From: Gammaproteobacteria bacterium
Lineage (GTDB): Bacteria; Pseudomonadota; Gammaproteobacteria; Pseudomonadales; JAUIET01
Direction of reading: 5' to 3'
NCBI GenBank assembly: GCA_030429735.1
Contig: JAUIET010000004.1
Location: 1 to 64,000 of the forward strand
DNA: 64,000 bases
Part shown: one piece after another, positions 18,476-27,224 of the stretch
How the letters are laid out: each line of letters opens with the position of its first letter
How positions within the stretch are numbered: position 1 is the stretch's first letter
Translations under genes and position numbers: made by a program
Notes under the pieces: generated by a model
Database searches by the model: none
What the model was told of the DNA's origin: nothing
What the model saw: the letters and a program-made list of their open reading frames with translations, nothing else

Positions 18476-19979
18476 GCGCAGGCCAACACGCACCAGAGGT
18501 GCTATTGAACAATTACCCTGGCAGCAACCGGTCAATACGTTCGCGCCGTTAGAAATTATTTCCGAGGATCAGGTTGAGAGTATCATCAATGCCGCATTGA
18601 AAATACTCGACGAAAAAGGCATGCGTTTTTTGCACGCGGGTAGCCGTGCTTTGTTACGCGAGAAAGGTGCGAGTGTTTGCGAATCTTCGCAAAACGTGCA
18701 TTTCCCACCAGTGCTGGTCCGCGAAAGCATCGCCTTGGCACCCGCCGAATTTACACTCAGGGCACGCAACCCGGAGCACAATCTTCGCCTGGGTGGCCAG
18801 CATATGATTTTTGCGGCTGTTGGTGGCCCAGCGTTTTGCAGCGATCTTGACAACGGCCGGCGCACTGGAAATTATCAAGACCTGTGCAATTATTTTCGCT
18901 TGATTCAAAGTCTGAACGTAGTGCACCAGGAAGGTGGCATGGCGTTTGAACCCATGGATTTGCCTGCACAAACACGCCACCTCGATACGCACCTAGCGCA
19001 ATATCGCTTGCTCGACAAAAATGCGCAAGCCTATCCGTTAGGGCATGATCGTACCGTCGATGGTATTGAAATGGCGTGCATTGCCTTAGGCATAAATCGT
19101 GATCAATTGCGCAAGACTCCAGCAGTTCTTGGCATTATCAATACCAATTCTCCGATGCAGCTTGATGTGCCAATGACTGAGGCGATTTTGGAGTTGTCGG
19201 CAGCGGGGCAGGTGAGTTGCATTACGCCATTTACCCTCGCCGGTTCCATGAGCCCAGCCACACTTGCGGGCACCCTTGTGCAGCAAACGGCGGAGGTTTT
19301 GGCAGCGGCAACGCTCGCTCAGGTTCACAATCCAGGCGCACCCATCATGTATGGTGCTTTTGCATCCAATGTGGATATGAAAAGCGGCGCACCTGCATTG
19401 GGGACGCCGGAGTACACTAAGGCGACACTTGCCAGTGGCCAGATTGCTAGGCGGCTTGGTCTGCCGTTTCGGTCCAGCAACACCACTGTATCAAATTGCG
19501 TCGACGCGCAATCTGCGTATGAAAGCCAAATGTCATTGTGGGGTGCAATGATGGGGCACGCCCATTTGGTTAATCATGCGGCGGGCTGGCTTGAAGGTGG
19601 GTTAACTGCATCCTTTGAAAAGCTGATACTTGATGCTGAAATGTTGCAAATGATGCTGGCCACTATGCAACCGATTGAAACCAATGATGATCAAATGGCG
19701 ATGCAATCAATTATGGACGTAGAGCCAGGCGGTCATCACTTCGGTACCGCGCATACTTTGGAACGCTATGACACAGCGTTTTATACGCCTTTGATGTCGG
19801 ACCGCCAGAATTTTGAGAACTGGCAGGAAGCGGGCTCTATTGACTCGACGATGAGAGCAAATCAGATTTGGAAACAGTTGTTGCACGAGTACGAACAGCC
19901 GCCCCTGGACCAGGCAATTGATGACGCTCTAGTGGCCTATGTTACCCAGCGAAAAGAGCATTATGCCGAGCAATCCTGA
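18462..19979 (+). CDS. Non-pyrrolysine MttB-superfamily methyltransferase
   Basis: This 505-residue protein belongs to the trimethylamine methyltransferase (MttB) superfamily, with segments LKILDEKGMRFLHAGSRALL, FAAVGGPAFCSDLDNGRRTG (shortened), ITPFTLAGSMSPATLAGTL and NTNSPMQLD. Enzymes of this superfamily transfer a methyl group from a quaternary or tertiary amine to a corrinoid protein. Pyrrolysine versions need an in-frame amber codon; this gene has none, so it belongs to the group that includes glycine betaine methyltransferase (MtgB), with proline betaine and carnitine enzymes as relatives. ATG 18462 overlaps the antiporter gene by 14 bases. No corrinoid protein or activase gene lies in the window. 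Confidence 0.88.
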   Translation: MSRRKRRPTRTRGAIEQLPWQQPVNTFAPLEIISEDQVESIINAALKILDEKGMRFLHAGSRALLREKGASVCESSQNVHFPPVLVRESIALAPAEFTLRARNPEHNLRLGGQHMIFAAVGGPAFCSDLDNGRRTGNYQDLCNYFRLIQSLNVVHQEGGMAFEPMDLPAQTRHLDTHLAQYRLLDKNAQAYPLGHDRTVDGIEMACIALGINRDQLRKTPAVLGIINTNSPMQLDVPMTEAILELSAAGQVSCITPFTLAGSMSPATLAGTLVQQTAEVLAAATLAQVHNPGAPIMYGAFASNVDMKSGAPALGTPEYTKATLASGQIARRLGLPFRSSNTTVSNCVDAQSAYESQMSLWGAMMGHAHLVNHAAGWLEGGLTASFEKLILDAEMLQMMLATMQPIETNDDQMAMQSIMDVEPGGHHFGTAHTLERYDTAFYTPLMSDRQNFENWQEAGSIDSTMRANQIWKQLLHEYEQPPLDQAIDDALVAYVTQRKEHYAEQS

Positions 19980-21141
19980 TTACCCCGGACTGCAGTCACC
20001 CACTGCAACACTGCCAGCCAGTTGGTATCTTGATCCCGATCAATTTGAGCGGGAACTGGATGCGGTTTGGTATCGACATTGGCACTATGTGTGCAGAGCG
20101 GAGGACATTGCCAACGCAGGGGATTATCGTACCGTAGTGATTGGCAACCAAAATATCATCGTATTGCGTGATGAAACAGGTCATTTGAAAGCATATTTCA
20201 ATACCTGCCGGCACCGCGGTTCAATACTCCTAACCGAGGAATCCGGGAAACTCGACAAAGCCAGTCGCATACTGTGCCCCTACCATCGTTGGGCGTATTC
20301 CTCTCAAGGCGACCTGCTGGCCACTGGCACTGGCACGCCGCCCGCGGGTTTCAGCCGAGCGGAGTACGGATTGTATTCTCTGCCGATTGATGAATGGTCC
20401 GGTTTCGTTTTTATCAATCTGGACGCGCATTACGCCACCGCACTGGCAGATAGTTTTGACGAATATTCGGTGTCTTTGGCTAACTGGCCGCTGACCGATG
20501 TGCGTCGCGGAGACACTTTTGAGACAGTGCTGAACTGCAACTGGAAGTTGTTCTGGGAAAATTTTAATGAGTGTCTGCATTGCCCCAATTTGCACCCTGA
20601 TTTATGCAGCGTGGTGCCAATTTACAAGCGCGGAATTATGGAGGCGTTTGACGACCCAGATTGGCGCCCCGGTAGCAGTGATGAGCCTGCACTGGCCGGC
20701 GGAATTGCGGATGATGCCGAGACCTGGTCATGGGGTGGACGTTCGACAGGGCATCATTTCAGTGAACTGACTGAGCAGGAGCGCAGAACAGGGCACCACT
20801 ATGCGATGTTGCTACCGTCAATGTTTATTGTGGGCCATGTTGACCACGTGCGGACTGTTCAATTGCGCCCATTGTCAGCGGTTAAAACGCATCTGCGCGC
20901 AGACTGGTATTTCCCTCAGGCTGCGTTGGATGACCAGACGCTGGACATTTCACATTTTACGTCGTTTGCAAAACAGGTTATTGACGAAGACGGCCGTGCT
21001 GCTGAACTGAATCAGCAGGGGCTGACCAATCGCGCTCATGCGCAGGGTAGCCTGATGGCAGAAGAGTACGACGTGCATCGCTTTCAACAGTGGGTCAGAC
21101 AGTGCTTGCAGTCACATACAACATCTCAAGCCCCAAGGTAG
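19963..21141 (+). CDS. Rieske non-heme iron oxygenase, betaine demethylase type
   Basis: This 392-residue oxygenase alpha subunit has a Rieske 2Fe-2S site (Cys82, His84, Cys105, His108) and a mononuclear iron site in NECLHCPNLH (Glu203 bridging, His206, His211). The NECLHCP form with Glu rather than Asp is known from GbcA, carnitine and stachydrine demethylases, which hydroxylate an N-methyl group and release formaldehyde. ATG 19963 overlaps the MttB-like gene by 17 bases. The reductase partner (GbcB-like) is not in the window. The 3' end overlaps the convergent agmatinase gene by 47 bases. Glycine betaine or a related quaternary amine is the likely substrate. Confidence 0.9.
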   Translation: MPSNPDYPGLQSPTATLPASWYLDPDQFERELDAVWYRHWHYVCRAEDIANAGDYRTVVIGNQNIIVLRDETGHLKAYFNTCRHRGSILLTEESGKLDKASRILCPYHRWAYSSQGDLLATGTGTPPAGFSRAEYGLYSLPIDEWSGFVFINLDAHYATALADSFDEYSVSLANWPLTDVRRGDTFETVLNCNWKLFWENFNECLHCPNLHPDLCSVVPIYKRGIMEAFDDPDWRPGSSDEPALAGGIADDAETWSWGGRSTGHHFSELTEQERRTGHHYAMLLPSMFIVGHVDHVRTVQLRPLSAVKTHLRADWYFPQAALDDQTLDISHFTSFAKQVIDEDGRAAELNQQGLTNRAHAQGSLMAEEYDVHRFQQWVRQCLQSHTTSQAPR

Positions 21142-22024
21142 CGGCTGCCAGTGCTGTAATATCGGCGTGGTCGTAACACGGTGCTACCTCGACGATATCC
21201 ATGGCCACCAGGTTTAGTCCGCCCAGTCCGCGAATGATTTTTAGTGCCTTGTCGGTAGTCATCCCGCCAACGACCGGAGTGCCGGTGCCAGGCGCAAAAG
21301 CGGGGTCCAGGCCATCAATATCAAACGTCAGGTAGACCGGCAAATCGCCAACCATTTCGCGTATCTTCTCCACGATCGCCATTGCCGACATATCATTTAC
21401 AGTAGCGGCGTCCAGCACCGTAAATTCATGGTTCTCCACATTGTATTCGGTGCGGATACCAAGCTGAATGGTGTGTTCTGCGGAAATCAAACCTTCTTTG
21501 GGAGCGTGGTAGAACATGCAGCCGTGGTCGTAACGATCCGAATCCTCGTAGGTGTCTGTATGGGCATCGAAGTGAATCATGGCAACTGTGCCATGCACCT
21601 TGTTGACCGCACGCAGCAACGGCAAAGTGACAAAGTGATCGCCGCCAAAAGACAGTAGTTTTTTACCCTGTTGCATAATCTCAGTGGCCGTGGCGGTTAC
21701 AGTTGCCAGCATGGTGTCACTTTCGCCAGGCGGGAATTCAAGATCGCCATAATCAACGACCGAGATCCGATCGAATGCATTGAAGCGCCATGGCCAGCGT
21801 TTTTCCTCCCAGCGCAAATTCGCTGAGGCGCGCCGAATGCCTTGCGGGCCCTGGCGCGTGCCGGCACGGCCAGTTGTGCCCAGGTCATAAGGAATACCCA
21901 TTACAACGACATCGGCGTTCTGTATGTCCCTGCTCAATGGTATGTCCCTGCTCAATGGGGTGGACAAATAGCCAAACGTATTTGCAAACATGGAGTGGCT
22001 GGAAAATTCAGATATATCAGACAT
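21095..22024 (-). CDS. speB: Agmatinase/ureohydrolase family enzyme
   Basis: This 309-residue protein has the binuclear manganese motifs of the arginase/agmatinase family: SFGGDH, HFDAHTDTY, and TFDIDGLDPAFAPGTGTP. The product would be urea plus putrescine from agmatine; guanidinobutyrase or guanidinopropionase activity is also possible, because these enzymes share all motifs. Its position beside polyamine genes favours agmatine. An 18-bp tandem duplication near the 5' end doubles the hexapeptide PLSRDI at about residues 23-34. The 3' end overlaps the convergent Rieske gene. The symbol is tentative. Confidence 0.88.
   Translation of the reverse strand: MSDISEFSSHSMFANTFGYLSTPLSRDIPLSRDIQNADVVVMGIPYDLGTTGRAGTRQGPQGIRRASANLRWEEKRWPWRFNAFDRISVVDYGDLEFPPGESDTMLATVTATATEIMQQGKKLLSFGGDHFVTLPLLRAVNKVHGTVAMIHFDAHTDTYEDSDRYDHGCMFYHAPKEGLISAEHTIQLGIRTEYNVENHEFTVLDAATVNDMSAMAIVEKIREMVGDLPVYLTFDIDGLDPAFAPGTGTPVVGGMTTDKALKIIRGLGGLNLVAMDIVEVAPCYDHADITALAAATLGLEMLYVTASTV
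21923..21958. repeat. 18-bp perfect tandem duplication inside the agmatinase gene
   Basis: TATGTCCCTGCTCAATGG is present at 21923-21940 and immediately again at 21941-21958. It keeps the reading frame and duplicates six residues (PLSRDI) in the N-terminal region before the first core strand. A slippage origin is likely. Confidence 0.85.
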
Positions 22025-22206
22025 TTAGGGCTTCTACTTGTAAGGGTGCCATTGCAACTGTGTGGGCGTGAATCAGTCAAACCTTCCGTTGTTAATGGAA
22101 AACAGGTAAGTTGTCACCGACGGCCTTAATGATACGTTAAAGCCCTGCAAACTGAAACGCGAGCCAATCGCAGATCGCAGAGTTACCAGCGGAGTAGTGT
22201 CACAGC

Positions 22207-23088
22207 ATGAGTACAGTGCACGGGGATGTTTCGCTAAAAACCTTGCTGCTGCCTTTGCTGCAACACCCGACCATTGCCGCCATCATCAAATGGTCGGTGT
22301 ATGGTATTTTGGTATTCAACGCCATCATCTATCTGATGGATGATATTGGTGCCTACCGAAGCTCAATCGGAGCCGGTGCCTCGTTTGCAGACGTTCTGGA
22401 AACTTTTTCAACCACCATCGACACCATGGCCTGGTTGGGCCTGATATTTCTTCTGGAACTCGAAACCTGGTTGTTGTCTGACGAAGTGCTTGAAAGCTGG
22501 GTTGGTAAACTTCTGTTATGGCTGCGCGTTATCTGCTACATCTCTATCGCTTATGCTGCCTATGGCTATGCGACGCAAGCGCAGGACAATTACAAAGTAA
22601 CTGTACGTGATGATGTGCAACATCTTTGCGATGTGGCCGGTCACGGACTGTTTCTACAAACAGATAGCATTGACTACACAAGCATAGAACAGACCAATTG
22701 CCATGAGCTATCGGTCGGGCCTCCGTTCTATAGAATTGATAACAAGGTTTCGCTGATTGACGCACCCTCGCTACAACGCGTGCAGACTATGGAGTGGATT
22801 AACGTGGTGAATGCGTTTGTCTGGGTGATTGTGGTATTGCTGATTGAAGCTGAACTCAGGCTGCAATGGAACGATCGGTATGGTACTCGCTTGCTGAAAG
22901 GCATTCAGCAATCAAAAACGGTGTTCTACCTGGTTCTTTGGGGGTGCGCGTTCGCATGGTTGTTCTTTGGTTACCGTTTGTATGGCCTGGACGCGATCGT
23001 GTGGATCGCAGGATTTTGGGCTATTGAGCTGAATCTCGCGGATTGGGAGCAAGAAAGAGTGGCCGAGCTACAGCAGCAGGACGCATAG
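22207..23088 (+). CDS. Multi-pass membrane protein of unknown function
   Basis: This 293-residue protein has about six or seven hydrophobic segments, for example KWSVYGILVFNAIIYLM, MAWLGLIFLLELETWLL, LLLWLRVICYISIAYAA, and VVNAFVWVIVVLLIEAEL. A polar loop of about 80 residues with three cysteines (around 135-175) separates two membrane halves. Charged residues inside helices (LLELE, LIEAEL, AIELN) recall ion channels or voltage-sensor-like proteins, but I cannot name a family. It is divergent from the agmatinase gene and upstream of the polyamine aminotransferase, with a 111-base gap. Confidence 0.8.
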   Translation: MSTVHGDVSLKTLLLPLLQHPTIAAIIKWSVYGILVFNAIIYLMDDIGAYRSSIGAGASFADVLETFSTTIDTMAWLGLIFLLELETWLLSDEVLESWVGKLLLWLRVICYISIAYAAYGYATQAQDNYKVTVRDDVQHLCDVAGHGLFLQTDSIDYTSIEQTNCHELSVGPPFYRIDNKVSLIDAPSLQRVQTMEWINVVNAFVWVIVVLLIEAELRLQWNDRYGTRLLKGIQQSKTVFYLVLWGCAFAWLFFGYRLYGLDAIVWIAGFWAIELNLADWEQERVAELQQQDA

Positions 23089-23199
23089 CTTTTTCCGGCG
23101 AAGGGACTTCAAAGTGCGCCATACTAATACATTCATTCTGACACACTCGCTGTGATAGCATCAGCAGCATCAATATCAGGTTAATAAGGGCCGATAATA

Positions 23200-24573
23200 A
23201 TGAGTTCGACAAGCGCACGCGAGAATTGGCAAGAACTGGATAAAAGCAGCCATTTTCACCCGTTTACTGATCTGACCGAGTATGCCGCAAAAGGTGGACG
23301 AGTTGTTAATCAGGCCGAGCACGTATACATTCATGATGCCGACGGTAACCGTATTCTGGATGGAATGTCGGGTTTGTGGTGTTGCAATCTGGGCTATACG
23401 CAGCCAGCTATCGTGGAGGCGGTATATGAGCAGTTACAAACGCTGCCGTACTACAACAGTTTTTTTAATTGCTCGAATGACAAAGCGATTGAACTATCAG
23501 CCGCATTGCTAAAAGTGATGCCAGCGCATTTCAGAAAGATATTTTTTACCAACTCAGGTTCTGAAGCTAACGACACCAATATACGACTGGTGCATCGGTA
23601 CTTCGATTTGCTGGAAAAACCCGAAAAGAAAATCATCATCAGCCGCAAAAATGCCTACCACGGCAGCACTATTGCCGCTGCCAGCCTGGGTGGCATGAAG
23701 GGAATGCATGAGCAGTTTACCCGCCTGCCTTATGTGCATCATATACAGCAGCCACACTGGTTTGATGAAGGTGCAGATATGCCGGCCGATGAGTTTGGTC
23801 GTGCAGCTGCGCGGCAATTGGAACAGGCGATAGATGAGTTGGGTGAAGACAAGGTCGCTGCTTTTATCGCGGAACCTGTACAGGGCGCGGGTGGCGTTAT
23901 TGTGCCGCCAGAAACTTACTGGCCGGCGATTAAAGAGATATGTGAGCAGCGCGACCTGTTGCTGATCAGTGATGAAGTGATATGTGGCTTTGGCAGAACC
24001 GGTTCCTGGTTTGGTTGCGAGACCTATGGTTTTAAACCGGATCTAATGACGTTTGCCAAAGCAGTGACAAATGGTTTTCAACCATTGGGCGGAGTGGCCA
24101 TCGGCGATAAAGTCGCAAGCGTGTTAACCTCCGGGGGTGGCGAATTTGCACACGGTTTTACGTACTCCGGGCACCCGGCGGCCTGTGCGGCTGGTCTTGC
24201 TACCCTGGATATATTACAGCAACAAAATATGGTGCAACATGTCTCCGAGTCAATTGGACCGTATTTTCGTCGGCGATGGAGTGAACTGGCAGAGCACCCG
24301 ATTGTTGGCCAGGTACGTTCGCAAGGTATGTTTGCAGCGCTGGAATTGGTGCAAGACAAAGGCAGCCGCGAGCGCCTGGCACCTGACAGTGCTGGCGCAA
24401 TCACCTGCCGGGACGCGGCGGTGGCCAGTGGGCTCATGGTACGGGCTGTTGGCGATTCGATGATCAGCGCGCCTCCGTTTGTTTGTTCTGCAGATGAGAT
24501 TGACCTATTGGTCGGGCGTTTGCATCAGGCGTTGGATAAAACAGCGGCTGCTTACGGTATCAAAAGCCCATGA
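23200..24573 (+). CDS. Class III aminotransferase, putrescine/polyamine type
   Basis: This 457-residue PLP enzyme matches the omega-amino acid:pyruvate and putrescine:pyruvate aminotransferases (SpuC-like). Landmarks are GMSGLWCCNLGY, FFTNSGSEANDTNIRLVH (shortened), the Asp-containing LISDEVICGFGRTG, and the PLP lysine in TFAKAVTNGFQPLGGV. It should transfer the amino group of putrescine or another omega-amine to pyruvate. The downstream glutamine synthetase-like gene starts in a 4-base ATGA overlap. The neighbours make a polyamine substrate likely. Beta-alanine or taurine transaminase is the alternative. Confidence 0.9.
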   Translation: MSSTSARENWQELDKSSHFHPFTDLTEYAAKGGRVVNQAEHVYIHDADGNRILDGMSGLWCCNLGYTQPAIVEAVYEQLQTLPYYNSFFNCSNDKAIELSAALLKVMPAHFRKIFFTNSGSEANDTNIRLVHRYFDLLEKPEKKIIISRKNAYHGSTIAAASLGGMKGMHEQFTRLPYVHHIQQPHWFDEGADMPADEFGRAAARQLEQAIDELGEDKVAAFIAEPVQGAGGVIVPPETYWPAIKEICEQRDLLLISDEVICGFGRTGSWFGCETYGFKPDLMTFAKAVTNGFQPLGGVAIGDKVASVLTSGGGEFAHGFTYSGHPAACAAGLATLDILQQQNMVQHVSESIGPYFRRRWSELAEHPIVGQVRSQGMFAALELVQDKGSRERLAPDSAGAITCRDAAVASGLMVRAVGDSMISAPPFVCSADEIDLLVGRLHQALDKTAAAYGIKSP

Positions 24574-25898
24574 ACATAACTACCGACAAACCCGGTCAAC
24601 TACCGGCCTCGCTTGAGTTGTTGATCAGCGACATCAATGGCGTACCGCGCGGCAAAACAATCGATAGCAGCGCAATTGAAGGAGAGGAATTGCCTCACTT
24701 TCCGAAGGCAGTTTTATTGCAGACCATTAACGGCGATTACTGCAGTGCCATGGAAACGCTGAACCCGAAAGACGATGACCTGCTTCTGAAGCCTGACTGG
24801 ACCACTTATAGATCGACTCCCTGGAAGAAGGAAACGGGGCAGGTGATTTGCGAGTCGATTGACAAAGACACCGGGCAAGCCATTGAGTTTGATTCGCGCA
24901 ACGTGCTAAAACGTTTGGTTCAACTGTATAACGAACGCGGTCTGTTCCCAGTTGTGGCCCCTGAGCTTGAGTTCTATTTCCTGGAGCCTAATCAGAAAGG
25001 CTCTTTGGAATTGACTCCGGCAATTGCCGAGGACGGTTCTACTGAGGCGGGTGGTGAAGCCTTTAGCCCTGACTCGCTCGATAAATACAGTGCGCTCATT
25101 GAAGATCTTAACGAGCTGTGTGACCAGACTGGCCTTGCGACCAGTGCGTTGGTGCACGAAATGGGACCGGCGCAGATAGAGCTGAACGTTGACCATGGCG
25201 ATGTGATGGATCGTATCGATCAATTGTTTTTGCTAAAGCGTCTGGTAAAGGCGTGCGCTGTGCGGCATGGAAAATTAGCAAGCTTTATGGCCAAACCGAT
25301 GGCTAACGAGGCCGGCAATGGCTTGCATACGCATTGCAGCATGCTCGATTCTGATGGAAACAACGTATTTGCGCTCGAGAATGGTCAGGCCCCGCAAATG
25401 TTAAGAGACTTCATTGGTGGCCTGCAAACCTACCTGCCCAAAGCATTTGCGTTGATCGCACCTAATATAAACAGTTATCGGCGTTTCGTGCCGGGCGTAT
25501 CAGCGCCGATAAATCTGGAGTGGGGTTATGACAATCGAACCACTGGATTTCGTGTGCCATTTGGTCCGGATTCGGCCGGGCGTATCGAGAACAGGGTTGC
25601 CGGGGCTGACGCTAACCCCTATTTATTAATGGCGGCCAACCTGGCCTGCGGTCTGCTGGGTATCAAGGAAAACCTTGAGCCCAGCGCCGCGCATGAGGGC
25701 GATGCCTATGATGGTGCGGCTGATTTACCGGAACACCTGTATCCAGCATTGAGCGCACTTGAGCGCTGCGCACCATTAGTTGGGCTGTTGGGCGATGATT
25801 TCGTCCAGGCCTTTCTGTCTGCGAAGCGATCTGAGTTGAGTCATTTTGGTAAGCATGTCTCGGCGTGGGAGATCGCCTATCTTGGAAATCAGTTGTAG
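24570..25898 (+). CDS. puuA: Glutamine synthetase-family gamma-glutamylpolyamine synthetase
   Basis: This 442-residue protein has the GlnA catalytic fold, with VAPELEFYF, ELNVDHGDVMDRIDQ, FMAKPMANEAGNGLHTHCS (shortened) and IENRVAGADANPYL. It resembles PuuA/SpuI, which ligate glutamate to putrescine using ATP, rather than housekeeping glutamine synthetase. The adenylylation tyrosine region typical of GlnA is absent near the C-terminus. It sits between a class III aminotransferase and a PuuB-like oxidase, which fits the gamma-glutamyl route. Other amines such as spermidine or monoamines could be used. Confidence 0.88.
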   Translation: MNITTDKPGQLPASLELLISDINGVPRGKTIDSSAIEGEELPHFPKAVLLQTINGDYCSAMETLNPKDDDLLLKPDWTTYRSTPWKKETGQVICESIDKDTGQAIEFDSRNVLKRLVQLYNERGLFPVVAPELEFYFLEPNQKGSLELTPAIAEDGSTEAGGEAFSPDSLDKYSALIEDLNELCDQTGLATSALVHEMGPAQIELNVDHGDVMDRIDQLFLLKRLVKACAVRHGKLASFMAKPMANEAGNGLHTHCSMLDSDGNNVFALENGQAPQMLRDFIGGLQTYLPKAFALIAPNINSYRRFVPGVSAPINLEWGYDNRTTGFRVPFGPDSAGRIENRVAGADANPYLLMAANLACGLLGIKENLEPSAAHEGDAYDGAADLPEHLYPALSALERCAPLVGLLGDDFVQAFLSAKRSELSHFGKHVSAWEIAYLGNQL

Positions 25899-25900
25899 CA

Positions 25901-27211
25901 ATGTCGGCGGCGGGACAACAAGGTGGCAATTCCTCACTGGGCTATGACGAGTCGTGGTACTACGCAAGTCTTGGTAGCGTAGATCATTACCCGTCATTGA
26001 ATGGTGACATTGATGTTGAGGTCTGTGTTATTGGGGGCGGTTATACGGGGCTTTCTGCCGCAATAGAATTAACCGACCAAGGCCATTCAGTAGCCGTTCT
26101 GGAAGCCCACAAAATCGGTGCCGGTGCGTCAGGGCGTAATGGCGGAGTGCTGGGGATGGGGCAGCGCAAAGACCAGCTTGAGCTGGAACGTTGGGTTGGC
26201 AAGGAAAAAGCGCAGCAGTTCTGGCAGATCGCCTGCGATGCCAATCAGTTGGTGCGTGAACGCATAAATAAGCACAACATTGACTGCGACCTTCGTGATG
26301 GTTCGCTGACGGTTGCCCATCGGCAGCGGTATGAGGGCGAACTCTGGGATTACGTTGACCACCTTGAAGCGTATTATGCCTACACAGGGAAGCGCAAAGT
26401 GGATCGCGACGAAGTGCGCGCGATGTTGGGCGTTGATACTTACTTCGGTGGTTACCTTGATAGCAACGCCGCACACATACACCCCTTAAAGCTTGCGCAA
26501 GGCCTTGCCAGGGTGGCTGATAAACAAGGTGCCAGCCTTTTCGAGGCAAGTGCTGCGCTGAGCTATCTGGAAGGCGACGATTGCATTCAGGTGGAGACCA
26601 GTAAAGGGCGTGTTCGCTGCCAGTACCTGATTCTGGCCTGCAATGGGTATCTTGGCAATTTTGAGAAAGCAGCCGCTGTCTATCAAATGCCAATCAATAA
26701 TTTTATTTTGGCAACGGAGCCGCTTGGTGAAAAGCGTGGTCAGTTGATCAACCGGGATAACGTTGCTGTAGTTGACACCCGTTTCGTGGTTAATTACTTC
26801 CATAATTCGCCTGATCATCGGCTGATATTCGGTGGCGGAGAGAACTACTCATCACGGTTTCCTAAAGATCTGAAGAAATTCGTACAAGCCAAAATGCTAG
26901 AGGTGTACCCGGATCTGGGGGACGTAAAGATTGATTACGCATGGGGTGGCACCCTTGCAATTACGCTGAAACGTATGCCCCATTTTGGACGTAAGGGCAA
27001 ACGTGTTTACTGGGCGCAAGGGTATTCAGGCCATGGTATTGCAATGGCTAATATGGGCGGAAAGTTGGTGGCAGAAGCCATACATCATCAGTCTGACGGA
27101 TTTGAGCTGTTTGCCGGGCTTAAACATCAGGCGTTTCCTGGCGGCACATTGTTGCGTTGGCCGGGCCTGGTGGCTGGCATGCTTTATTATTCGATGTTGG
27201 ATAGATTCTAG
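25901..27211 (+). CDS. puuB: FAD-dependent oxidoreductase, PuuB-like
   Basis: This 436-residue protein has an N-terminal FAD-binding motif, VCVIGGGYTGLSAAIEL, followed by the GASGRNGGVLGMGQRKDQ segment typical of the gamma-glutamylputrescine oxidase (PuuB/OrdL) family. It should oxidise a gamma-glutamylated amine to the aldehyde, with release of ammonia and hydrogen peroxide. The end of the previous gene (TAG 25896-25898) is 2 bases before this ATG; the upstream ATG at 25865 lies within puuA and is rejected. PuuC and PuuD equivalents are not in this window. Confidence 0.87.
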   Translation: MSAAGQQGGNSSLGYDESWYYASLGSVDHYPSLNGDIDVEVCVIGGGYTGLSAAIELTDQGHSVAVLEAHKIGAGASGRNGGVLGMGQRKDQLELERWVGKEKAQQFWQIACDANQLVRERINKHNIDCDLRDGSLTVAHRQRYEGELWDYVDHLEAYYAYTGKRKVDRDEVRAMLGVDTYFGGYLDSNAAHIHPLKLAQGLARVADKQGASLFEASAALSYLEGDDCIQVETSKGRVRCQYLILACNGYLGNFEKAAAVYQMPINNFILATEPLGEKRGQLINRDNVAVVDTRFVVNYFHNSPDHRLIFGGGENYSSRFPKDLKKFVQAKMLEVYPDLGDVKIDYAWGGTLAITLKRMPHFGRKGKRVYWAQGYSGHGIAMANMGGKLVAEAIHHQSDGFELFAGLKHQAFPGGTLLRWPGLVAGMLYYSMLDRF

Positions 27212-27224
27212 AAACAATCTTGCA

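Noticed and set aside
18462-19979. Possible pyrrolysine codon in the MttB homologue
   Set aside because: No in-frame TAG is present in the long frame, so this is a non-pyrrolysine version.
25865-25900. Upstream start for the PuuB-like protein
   Set aside because: It lies within the puuA coding region; the ATG at 25901 directly follows the puuA stop.
26028-26693. 221-codon leftward open frame
   Set aside because: It is antisense to puuB and its composition (Arg, Cys, His rich) is typical of shadow frames.
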